A stretch of 64,000 nucleotides of DNA from Branchiostoma floridae (lineage: Eukaryota > Chordata > Leptocardii > Amphioxiformes > Branchiostomatidae), in contig NC_049979.1 of NCBI RefSeq assembly GCF_000003815.2, positions 5,918,165 through 5,982,164 on the forward strand, read 5' to 3'. The notes under the pieces were generated by a model. It did not search any database. It was not told the origin of the DNA and was given only the letters and a program-made list of their open reading frames with translations. Positions within the stretch are counted from its first letter, which is position 1; every line of letters starts with the position of its first letter. Made by a program: the position numbers and the translations under genes. Of this stretch, positions 37,653 through 49,500 are shown piece by piece.

Positions 37653-39949
37653 CTAGTCGTCCTGGAAACAAGGAAGATAAATTTTCTGTTAGATTTGACA
37701 AATACATGTATCAGCTACAGGTCCATCTGAGAATGGTTGCATCACTGGACAACAAAGTTATTTGTACACTTCACACAACAGTATATAACATAATATAACA
37801 GTTTAACCTTAACAGTTACAGTTTGATGGCAGTATACAGAATGGAACCAAGTACTGAGAGAAGTAGGATGCCCTCTCACCCATTCATCCTCCTCCACTCC
37901 CTGGTTCTCTTCTTCCCTCCTTTCCTCCTGGTCCCTCTTCACGGCCATGACTTTCTCCGTCCACGACGACCCCACCATGTCGCCCCCAGCGAAGTTGGAG
38001 ACCTGCGATGTCGCCCCGTCCAGCTGGGCAACATTATCTGCAGACGGGGAGACAAGGTGATGTTGCTACATTACAAGTACAACACCTTTCTGACTAGGTT
38101 TGTTAGAAAAGGATGGTCAACTGGAACAGTGGTGAAGGTAAAAGCAGTCCAGTAGCCTTTTCAATGCCGTATAGGGGCAGTGGGTTGTTCTCCAAGTCAG
38201 TTCTCCAAAGGGAACTCTCCCAAGTATTGGAAGGCGGAACCATTCCTTCATTTCCATCACCTTTTACCTCCCCAATAAAAATCAGGTACCAAGTTTTACA
38301 CCTGGTCGGAGGAATAAAGGCATGCAATGTGCCTTTCTCATTGACTCTACGTCTTGCCAGTAATTGAAACTGTGACTTCCAAATTCCACGTCTGTGAGCA
38401 AAGACTGACACCACCAACGAATCATGAGGGGACATGCACCCGACATGCATATTTCAGCAGGTTCAGCTTGTACATATGTAACTGCAGAGACTCACATATG
38501 AAGGGTCCATCTCCCCTGGTCTTTAGCCTGACGTTGTCCCCAGAGCTCAGCTCCATCCCTACCAGCTCCTCCTCCCCCACCCAGAAGGGCAGACAGCCGT
38601 CTCTGTGGACCTGGCACAAAAGGTAGATGAACTCATGACTGATACATCTAACTTAACCAAAATCATATCCAGTTGCTTGAGTAACTGCTTTTTGGCATAT
38701 GTTATTACCTTTTTTTTTAACGTATCATGACTAATCATTCACCATGTTGCATTGTTACAGCCAGTAGGTATCTGTGAGTAATGACTGCTGTAATGGCTGT
38801 TGTAACATACTTGTGGCACCTTCTTGAGTATAGGACCCCCATTTTATGTCCCTTCCAAACCAAGCAGAATAACTGGGTTTTGCAAACTGTTTGAATACTA
38901 CTAGTAATCTCGTCTCCGCAGGTATTTCGTACTTTACTTGACAGTTCAAGTATTTGTATATTCACAATGTCAAGGTTTTTTAGTGGACAGAAACTTCAAG
39001 TGATATGCAATTCAGCCACTGGCTGCAACATACTTGTATTTGTATAACCATTTGTTCCTACCTGTTGTGTCAGGCAGCTCAGCTCAGCTGATGTCACCGC
39101 CACCTCCAGCTCTGCTGCAGACAGCCGGTCGGTCTGGCCTCTCGCTTCCACTTCTGTAGACAGCAGACAGACATGTTCATGTACATGTACACTTTATCTC
39201 AATGTTACATATCATTCAGGCTTACAGTACACACACGTGTACACAGGGAATATTGTCTTCAGCTTAGAAAACCTTTCCATCCCACTCCAAGCCCATGTTG
39301 TTGATTTTCTGGGTAAAATAGGTTGTTTTAAGCTCATGAAAGTACATCTGTTCCAAAAAAGTACATGTCATTTTGGGGGCAGATGTGGCAAATCATTTTT
39401 TGTCCCAACAAAGTTCTGTCCCATGTCAGGGACATACAAATGTACTACTACCACAGTGACTGTAACAGAAACTATTACTTGGAAACGCAAGCACACAGAG
39501 TTGGCAAGCCAATAATAATCCTACACTCCCATTGGATGAAGTACTAATTATATAACCAATGCATTAGCCAAGTGGGTAGAGTGTTTGCCTTGCAGTCAGA
39601 AGGTCATGAGTTTCATTCCCCACGTGTGGAGTCATACCAAAGACTTTAAAAATGCTGCTTTCTCTGCTTACCACTCAGCATTTGGGAAAAAATCTGGAAG
39701 TTGTGTGGCAGTGTGGCCCAGGGCTACATGAATGGAGATGGGTGCTGCACTATACACCATATGATGCTGGAAGGACTTAAACTTTTAATTTTACTAATAA
39801 TGAAGTAATAATGAATCATGTTCGTCTTGTGGCGTGAAATTATGATCTACAAATCTGGCAATGAATGTGATGGTGTGTTCGTCCCACGACGAGCTACCTG
39901 TCCCGAAAAAGATACTGAAAACTTTTGGCCTTGTTGTCTTTGAATGCAT
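37653..39949 (-). CDS. small acidic protein of 141 residues, unrecognised
   Basis: Five exons on the minus strand with matching phases: complement(39898..39949), complement(39062..39153), complement(38496..38610), complement(37880..38037) and complement(37653..37661). All have GT/AG boundaries and the frame ends in TAG after EEDEWDD. The N terminus (MHSKTTRPKVFSIFFG) contains a KVFS that could be an RVxF-type PP1 docking motif. The middle (VGEEELVGMELSSGDNVRLK) looks like a small beta domain. The tail is a charged coiled-coil-like stretch (KRDQEERREEE). I do not recognise the family. It is convergent with ATP6V1D. The last exon contributes only DD and stop, which is unusual but fits the phase; readthrough variants remain possible. 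Confidence 0.65.
39552..39790 (+). mobile_element. tRNA-derived SINE (second family)
   Basis: The head has an A-box-like TAGCCAAGTGGG and a degenerate B box (GAGTTTCATTCC). A body follows with 'gagtcataccaaagacttt' and 'gtggcccagggctacatgaa', ending near 'gagatgggtgctgca'. A second copy of the same body lies on the minus strand at 62560-62792, which confirms a dispersed family. Confidence 0.75.
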
Positions 39950-40398
39950 TGTAATCGATGCTTTGTAAATGATGTATTGGACACCTAGATGTCTGAAGTG
40001 TGCATACCTCATAAATAACTATTGTTACATGTGTAGATCTCTTTAAATTCCATTATTTTTTATCGGCCGGTATAAGTCTTACTGCCGGTATTGTGCCAAT
40101 GCATGTTACACTTGCAGCTAGATGTGCAAGATACATGTGCTGCTGTGCCACGTGCCTGTGAAACTGGTTTGTTATACTGGCTAATGGGTACAGAATGTTA
40201 CATCAAAGAGCAGATACACTGGCTATATAGATACAGATGTTTTCATACCATAGGCCTAAATCATTATCTTATCATGCACATGGGAACTCAGCAAGCCTAG
40301 TCAGTTGTTCAAATTGTACCTACCGGTACTTCAACCCAGCACTAAACGCCTCCGGCCTTTACGATAAGATAATAGTTATTTTGGTCTGCGGAAATAGA

Positions 40399-40407
40399 TA
40401 TATAAAA
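40399..40407 (+). promoter_or_regulatory. TATA box of the CCP-SRCR-ZP gene
   Basis: TATATAAAA lies about 180 bp upstream of the signal-peptide ATG at 40582. The implied 5' UTR contains five copies of an 18-19 bp repeat (GAGAATCTGGTTCTGCT) from 40497 to 40578. Confidence 0.5.
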
Positions 40408-40581
40408 TGAGTGGCTTGGTTCTCTCTGAGTTACTTGTTACTAAGGACTTGCTTCAGCCTTGCTGGTAACTTGCTTCAGTGTGTGTAAAGACTAAGAAGA
40501 ATCTGGTTCTGTTGAGAATCTGGTTCCTTGGAGAATCTGGTTCTGCTGAGAATCTGGTTCTACTGAGAATCTGGTCCTGCG

Positions 40582-43500
40582 ATGTTGGTGTTACTGGTGG
40601 CAGTGTGTGGGGTCTTGCCAGTGGTGTCCAGTCAGACGGCACCCTCAGGTGAGGAAAAATATTTCTTAGGTTTTACTTAGGACACACAGCGGCAAACTGG
40701 CCACGAGAAGCAACACTACAGACTTGAGATATTACTAACAGTAACATGATCTGACGACTGTCTAGAAACATAAAAAATGCTTTTCAAAGTCAAGTTTCAA
40801 ATTTCCTTTATGGACTTCTCACATGTAGACTGGCGACCCTGTGGCAACTTCCCGTGGGACACTGATGACATCGCCGTGGACTGTAACTACACCTACACTG
40901 ATGTAAAGCAGTGGTATGGTTACCCTACAGAGCCCCCCTTAGTTCTGCAGGGACGGTGTACTGTGACCTGCCCTGTGGAAGCTGAAATCTTGGTCGGTCC
41001 TCTGTTTTATGACAATGACGGATATTACATGATGGATGAAGCTTACTACTGCAACGTGGGCAACCGTACCTGGACGGGATCAGAACCTATGTGTCTGGGT
41101 ACGTCCTTGTTATTCTGTTTTGGATAGCAAAGTATTGACTTGTTAATTTTTATATTTCAGCCATACATAGTATGGTGAAATATATTGTATTCGTAATGTT
41201 TCTTTCTTTCTTCTTTCTTTCTTTCTCCTGTCAAATTTTCAAAGTGAATCATCTCCGTCGTTCGTAGACCGAATGACCTGAAATTTGGCACAATGGTAGA
41301 GTGGACCAATACCTAAAAGTGTTTTTTTCTTTTCTTTTCTAAATGCCTTTAAAATGATTTTATTGAAGATTTTGGGTCATTTTTAGACCAAAACTGTATA
41401 TTTGGGCTTCCTGTACCCTGATAGTGGCACCAAATGACTTGAAATTTGGTACAGGCGTGCATGGGATATTTATTTAAAGAACCCAATTTTCATTTTTGGC
41501 GTATATCACTTCAAAATGACCCATTTCGGGGTTTTACGGCACGTGTTTTGGCCATTCTCGGCGTTAGTGCGTTCCATATATGGCAAACAAAACAATAACT
41601 CCCACCCTGGGCGACAGGTGACAGGTGTCTGTCTGCTAATTAATTGAATTGTGCCGCCAGCCAATCAGCGAAGAGAAAGGAATTAAAACAACCAATGACA
41701 CAACACTTCTCAAGCAAACCGCGAATTTCCAAAGCTGAAGCTGATTGGTCACGTGTATATGTAGACGCAACCATTCATATTTGGTAGGATTTGGACATCT
41801 ATGTTACTCAATAAAAGGTACTGCAAAGAATATAGGAAGATAATATGTTCATTGTTTTAAAACATATTTATCATACAGTAACATAATAATAGATGTACGG
41901 AATGAAACCTTCAGGCCTGACATTTTGTACAGACCTTGTTGAAGATTCCACCCCAGCTACTTGGACTCGTCCTGCGTCACATGTATGGAAGTTTGTTTGG
42001 CGTGAACTAAACGGCAAGCTTCCTTGAATTTTCTGCGCTTTTTTACGTCAGTTTCTACTCAATTTTGGTTGTCATCGGTTGCAGAACATCGTAAGGTAAG
42101 AAATGGCTATCTTTACATTGCCTACTCCGTTGTTAATGTACTTTGAAAGGTGTTTTCGTTTGTGAAATTCGTCAGAATTTGACAAACGTAGGTACGACAT
42201 ACTGTGCAAAACCGCGGGCAAGTGCTAACGAGCACTGGCGCGCTGGCGTCATTGTGTAAACCTCTCCGTTTGCTGTCAAAACAATTGAAAAAAATATTTC
42301 TGGACGTTACTTGCGTCTTTCCATATTTCTGTTGAATGATGATTTACTCGCGAGTTTGTTTATTTCCGTTTGTCTGTTGTAGTCAAGACGATTAGGTGCC
42401 GTCCTTTGGGTTATGTGTAAATTTCACGTAAAATTACGAGCAGCTATACTTGCAAAATCTGCTCCAACAATTTTGCACGAGATGTCATGGTGTTTTGTGC
42501 ATAATTCTGTTTGTTGACGATAACTGAATATTTTTATTTTGATCGTGACGACCTCCACATATTTTTCTGTGGGGAGGGGGGCAAATAGTTTCACAAGGTA
42601 AACCGAATAATTTTCGTTCGTTCATTATATGCTGCTTACTGCATGGTTGATGTAATAAGTGAAATGCCGTACACATATCTATGCCACGTTTTGGGGCATT
42701 TAGCCAAACTGCAAGCAAGAATGTTATACTTTGCCACCAAATTATGTTGGTTGTTTGAAGTTGGTTTGTGAAACCTATGTTATTCCAGCCCATAGTTATG
42801 CCAGGGGTCATCATAGCCATTGTTGTTCCATGTTGAATATTGTATAAACCTGACACTGGCACACTGTGGTCGTCTTTGAGTCAGTGCATGCTTGTAACAT
42901 AACTGGCGCTGTTGTTACAATAAGCCATTTTGCACAAAAGCCCTCTCACACAGAGATCAGAAAGCATGTGCGGCAACAGAAATTCTACTTAACTTTGTAG
43001 ATAATATGTGAACGGTAAGGTCCCTGTTTGCGGGGACTTAATGTTGCGGTAGCGGGAAAATGGATTGTTTGTATAGCGCCATCCCACAACTAAAATGCAT
43101 TCACAGTACTGTACTTTCATAGTCATACTGTAATGGAAAAGCCACCTCCTCTATAAACCGCCAGTCAGTACCATTGACTGGTTAGTACTCGGCAACGGTT
43201 CTACAAATGGACAGAAAAGTCTGCTTTTGATTTTGACAGTGCTGGCATGCTCAACTGTCACAGATCTAACCGTATCTACCCTTTGAATAATGCAGCACAG
43301 TATATACTTTTCTGGTTTTATACAGTACATTGCAAACTAAGATAAAATTGTGTCTTGTATTTGTAAGTACAGTCAAACCTGTCCAAGTTGACCACCCGTG
43401 GGACCGGGAAAAAGCGGTCAATTTGGACGGGTGGTCGCCCGATACAAAATATAAATGGTTTCCGTTGTGTTTAATGGCAAATAGCAAGCACACGCACGCA

Positions 43501-46500
43501 AAGAAGTAAGTTAGCGAGGTCTTAAATGTCAAATACAACACACACATGCACGCGAAAGGTACACGGTAGTTATTTCAGATACGGCGATCAAGAACACAGC
43601 GACGCATAAAGGCTTGTATGGTAACTGACAGAATCAAAGTTCCCCTACTGTCTAAAACGTTAGTGACGATTGTAGACGCAGGAATGCAACATGGACAGAT
43701 CTTTCTTAAAAAGGTATAAGCTACACAGATCTTTCTTAAAAAGGTATGAGGCTATATACGTTTCAGCATTTGTTCACTTTATAATGATAGAGATTTAAAA
43801 AAAAAAAAAATTTGGATTTTCTTGAATTTCCTCCCATATTACAGTAGACTACCCCATTGACCACTTTATTCTAAACATAACATCGACGCAAACTGGCCGA
43901 TTTCGGCACAAAATGGCGCTAGTTATCATCAAAGATCGATGATAACCTCAAGGTTGAAAATGACGCGGTCGTTATGGGTCCCATTTTTGGCCGGTCGCGG
44001 TCGCATTGGCCAGGTGGTCGTTGAGAAGAGGTGGTCACTCGGGCAGGTTTGACTGTATTCATGTTTCTCCACTGTATCGAGTACCTCAAACATATTATTG
44101 TGGTACTGAGGCATGGAGAAATGAATGAATGCGAACTAAAATAAAATAAAATTGTCTTGTAAGTATTCATGTTTCTTCACCATAACGAGTACCTCAAACA
44201 TTTCATTGTGGTACTGAGACAATATGATACTGACTAACTGAGAGTAGCGAAGTGGCCACCATGAAAACTGTGAACATAAAACCACCATGAAAGTTTCTGT
44301 ATTTACAGTCTTACCCAGAATTTTTGTCGCCCGCAAATGGGTACTCTAATAGAGGCTCCATTTTAAGCATGCATGATTATATTTTTCATCTTGCACATAT
44401 TTTTTTCAGTCAACCAGCATATGATATGCAACCTTTATTTTTTCTTTCTTTAAAGTTGTAGGCTTCATAATTGTTGACCCAATGTCTAGTAACTAAATAT
44501 AAGTACTAGTCAAAGAACTGCTGCTACACTCTCATTATATTTGTAATATTTCAGGTGGAATGCCACGTCGACGTAAGAATAAGACTTCTGCTGAATTGAT
44601 GAGGCTGAATGCCTGGAAGGGACAACAGGAAACAAAGACAGCTGGTAAGCAGGAATTGGAGGTAAGAGGGCAGAAGCCAGCTGATGAGCAGGAAGTGGAG
44701 GTAAGAGGTCAGGTACCATCTAATGAGCAGGAAGTGGAGGTAAGAGGACAGGAGCCAGCTAATGAACAGGAAATAGAAGTAGCAGGACAGGACCTAGATG
44801 ACAAGCAGGAATTACAGGTAACTGGGCTGGAGCCAGCTGATCCGAAGGAAGTAGAGGTAACAGGGGAGTGGAAGGATAGCGAGTTCACATTCAATCCCTT
44901 CACACAAAATGATCAATTGCAACTAGCAGGCCAGTTGAACCTTTCTGTTCATCGATATCTCAATATGGATCAAAGGAATGTCCCTTTGGAGGCACCAATC
45001 AGTCCCATCAGAATTATTGGGGATGGTAATTGTTTCTATAGAGCTATTAGTTACCTTATCTGTGGCACCCAAGAGTATCATGATGTATTAAGGCAGCTTA
45101 CAGTAGAATATATGTCAACATTGTCTGAAGATGTTTACAGGCCTTGGTTGGCATTCGAGCACCCTGGAAAAACCATGGACCAGTACCTGTCTCGTAATGG
45201 TCGAAGCATACAGAATCGTCATCCAGCAGATCTTGAAGCATGGGCCACACAGGTAGAAATAAATGCGATGTCTACACTACTGGGGAGACGCATCTTTATG
45301 TACGGTAAGCATGGCTATAAGTGGGAATGGATGAAGTACCCATGGTGTGAGAGTAATAGAAGCATGTTAGAAGGTAGAAATGCTATATACATGCAACATA
45401 CGAATGGTAATCATTTTGATGTTGTCGCAGCAGTTTTCAGCAAAAGACAGACAAGGAGTATGTCACGGCGCCACAGAGAGGAAACTACAGAAGCATCAGA
45501 AGTTGCCTGCATCAAGAGAAAGACTGTGCTGAATGCCGATGATGACGACGACCGGAAAAGGGCCAAACGAGACCGAGAAAGGAAACGGTACCAGGAGGAT
45601 CCAACATATGCCCAGGCCCAACGGGATGGAAAGAGGACTCGATATAGCATAGATAAACAGCACGCCCAGGAGAAGCGAGATAGAGCACGGGAGCAAGCGC
45701 TGGAGCGCTATCACACTGATGATGACTATGCCCAGCAGAAACGCGAAAGGGAGCAGGAGCGAGCGCTGGAGCGCTATCACACCGATGATGACTATGCCCA
45801 GCAGAAGCGCGAAAGGGAGCAGGAGCGAGCGCTGGAGCGCTATCACACTGATGATGACTATGCCAAGCAGAAGCGCGAAAGGGAGCAGGAGCGCTATCAC
45901 ACTGATGATGACTATGCCAAGCAGAAGCGCGAAAGGGAGCAGGAGCGAGCGCTGGAGCGCTATCACACTGATGATGACTATGCCCAGCAGAAAAAAAGGA
46001 ATGTGCAGATTAACAGAGAGAAGAAGCAGAATTTAGCAGATGTCCATAAGGACATTGAACAGTTCCAGATGGAATGCAAAGAGGGACCAGAATATGTTTG
46101 CACTGTATGTCACAGGCTTTTGTTTCGCAATCAAGTCGTAATCTGTCATCGTGATGGTGAAAAATCAAGGTATGTTCAGGCTGTTAAGCACTGTCTTACA
46201 GGTACGTATGTACATTAATGCAACGAGGACTGCAGCCCACATGCGTGTCCCATTGCAAAATCATCTAGGGGCACAGAGTGGATATGTCACTGTTGTCATA
46301 GGCACATGATAGATAAAAAGACAATTCCATACGAGGCTCAGAGTAATAAGATGAAGCTCCCAGAAATACCCCCTGAGCTGAAAAGTCTTAATACTCTGGA
46401 GTCCCAACTGATAGCCAAGAGAATACCATTCATGAAAGTTGCAGCTCTCCCGAAAGGGGGTCAGAAAGGTGTTGTTGGTCCAGTAGTGTGTGTCCCAGCA

Positions 46501-49500
46501 GATGTGAGTGAAACACATGCAATCCTTCCCAGAATGCCTTCAGAAGCTCAGTTAATCAAGGTGAAACTTAAGAGGAAGCTACAGTACAGTGGGCATCACA
46601 TGTATAGACAAATCAGTCCAATGAAGGTTGATGTTGCTTTGAAGTATCTTGTTGAAAATAATGAACATTACAGCGGTACGTCTATCGATGCAGACTGGGC
46701 TGTGTCTTGGAATGAAGAAGGAGGCCTTGTTGAACCATCTGATGCTGAACAAGGAGGGAATGGCACCTTAGAAGTTCATACAGCCCCTGAGCACGGTGAG
46801 TCTGTCAATGAAGAGGGGAATGATATGGAAGGGCCAACCAGGAATGATATAGAAGATGATGAAACAGACAACATTATTCGACAGGTGAATGTGGAAGAAG
46901 CCATGGAAGAAGCAGCTCTGAGCGAGGAAGAAACTGTGGAAGAAGCAGCTCTGAGCGAGGAAGAAACCATGGAAGAAGCAGCTCTGAGCGAGGAAGAGGA
47001 ACTAGACAGCCGCTTGCGAGGACTGCCACATGACACTTGCCTCCAGCCAGTAGATATAGGACAGGATTTTCTTGACCACCACGATGAACGCGTCATGTGT
47101 GTGGCTCCAGGAGAGGGTAGCAAACCAATTTCTGTGTTCCAGGAGGTTGGGGGAGAGGCAATGTCCTTCCCTGTTCAATTCCCTACTGGAAAGTTTTCTT
47201 TTAATGTTGATCGTGATGTACGTATTACGCCCAGCAAGTACTTCAAGGCACGCCTTATGGGTGCAGATACGCGGTTTGCAAGCGACACTAACTACATATT
47301 CTTTGCACAATACGTAACAGAGTTGCGCTTCATACAGTCGAATATTTCCATATCTATGCGCAAAGGTTCGCCGATGACAAGTGGCGGCTGTAAAATATCT
47401 GCTAGTATGTTGTCAAACAAAGAGGACTTACAGGCTATACTTAAGTCAGATGAAGGCTATCGCTTCCTTCAGCCAGTCAGGGGTACTCCGCAGTTCTGGG
47501 ACAAGGCGCTAAATGAATTGTATGCAATGATAAGACAGCTGGGAATTCCCACGTGGTTTGCTACATTTTCTGCTGCAGATTTGCGCTGGCCAGAAGTGTT
47601 AGAGGCGATTCGACGAGATCATGTCACGGTACCAGTAAGCGAGTTGTCGTGGGAAGAGCGTTGTGACATTTTGAAGAGCAATCCTGTCACAGCCGCTCGC
47701 ATGTTTGATCGCAGAGTCAAACTGTTTTTCAAACATCTCATTAGATCTCCATCACAGCCAATCGGTGAGGTCATAGACACGTTCACGAGGACTGAATTCC
47801 AGCAAAGGGGCTCACCCCATATCCATTGTTTGTTTTGGGTGAAAGATGCACCAAAATTGGGTGTAAATTCTGAAGAAGAGATCTGCTCTTTTGTGGACAG
47901 ATATGTGTGCTGTCAGCTGCCAAACTCAGAAACAGATAAGGAGTTATTTGACATAGTTAGCCAGGTTCAAATGCACCGAAAGGGTCATACATCGTCATGC
48001 AAGAAAGGTGGCAAGATCTGTAGGTTTGGATTCCCTAAGCCTCCAGTGAATCAGACATTTCTGTGCAGCCCTGTCTCCCTACAGGACCTGACCGATGAAG
48101 AATCAGCATCCATTGCTGGAAGGAAGAAGCAAGCCGAATCTGACCTGAAGAAATTCTGGGATGTGTTGGACAAGAAAACAGAGCCAGAGAAGTGCTCCAC
48201 TGAGGAAGTTCTCAAGGAGGCCAATCTCAACACTGCACAGGTCTGTGACGCTTTGAACTTGATTGCAAACAGGAAGCAAGTATTCCTCAGACGTGAGCCA
48301 AAGGACATGTGGGTGAACAATTTCAATCCACATCTGCTCCGGGCTTGGAATGCGAACATGGACATCCAATATGTTCTTGATGCGTACAGTTGTGTCAAGT
48401 ACATAGTATCATATATCAGCAAAGCAGAAAGAGAAATGGGAAAGCTGCTCAAACAGGCTCAGAAAGAGGCAAGGGAAGGCAACGAGGATGTACTGACAGA
48501 AATGAGGAAAGTTGGCAACGCCTACCTTCACCACAGGGAAGTGAGTGCACAGGAGGCTGTCTATCGGGTCTGTAGCCTGAACTTGAAGGAGTGCTCAAGA
48601 GCAGTCATATTCATACCAACAGATGAGCAAGCTAATCGCTTGTCAAAACCTTTGGCCGACATTCAGAAGCTTGCCAGCGAGGGAAACGGTGATGAAGAAA
48701 ACATCTGGATGCCGAGCATTATGGATCGGTACAAGGCGAGGCCACAAGAAGAACCTTTCCGATCAATGTGTGCTGCAGAGTTTGTCTCCGAGTATCGCGT
48801 CGTTTCTTGTTCAGGCCAGCAAGAAAATGCTCAGCAGTCTTCCAGAGGGGAAGCAAGGCATGTGTTGAGGGATAATTACGGGGCTGTACAAAAACGTACA
48901 AGATCTGATCCAGCCGTCATCCGCTTTGCCAAATTTAATAAAAAGAAAGAGCCAGAGCGATTCTACTTGACATTGCTCAAGTTGTACTTGCCACACTACC
49001 TTGATGCACAGTTGAAACCACCAGAATATGCCAAGTATGAAGAATTCTACTCGAATGGCTTTGCTCCCATATCAGACAGGGAGGATAGAGTAAATGTCAT
49101 TGTGAATGGGAATAGGCGTAAATTTGAGCAAAATGTTGAGGAACTGGAGCAGGCTCGTAAAGACGCGGAAGATGGTAATCTAGAAGATGTTTGGGCCCAG
49201 ATCTTCCCCGAAGTGGAACAAGAAAGACTTGATTGTCTAGATAAGAGGGGAGAAAATGAAGTGGATGGGGTTATTGAGGGCACTGAGGATGACATTCCTG
49301 ACCTAGCGACAACTGACAAATCAAAAGAAAGAAGCTTTACCCTAGAAGCCTGCCAGACAAAGATCCAGTATAAAACTGCGGTCCCCATGATGCAGTCACT
49401 CAACCCAATGCAACAGGGGGTCTTCTATTTTGTAAGGAATTGGTGTATGGAAACTGCACAGGGAAAGCGACCAGATCCCTTTCATATTTTTGTGACAGGT

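Noticed and set aside
37498-37707. Continuation of the minus-strand frame GRLEGPTTRKGTSDES... as the last exon of the 141-residue gene
   Set aside because: The upstream exon ends in phase 0, and in that phase the exon reads DD then TAG; the longer frame would need a different donor.
45496-45966. Minus-strand Leu/Ile-rich frame (repeated ALLLPFALLLGIVIISV)
   Set aside because: Antisense of the Helitron 66-bp coding repeat; its hydrophobicity is a by-product of the charged sense strand.
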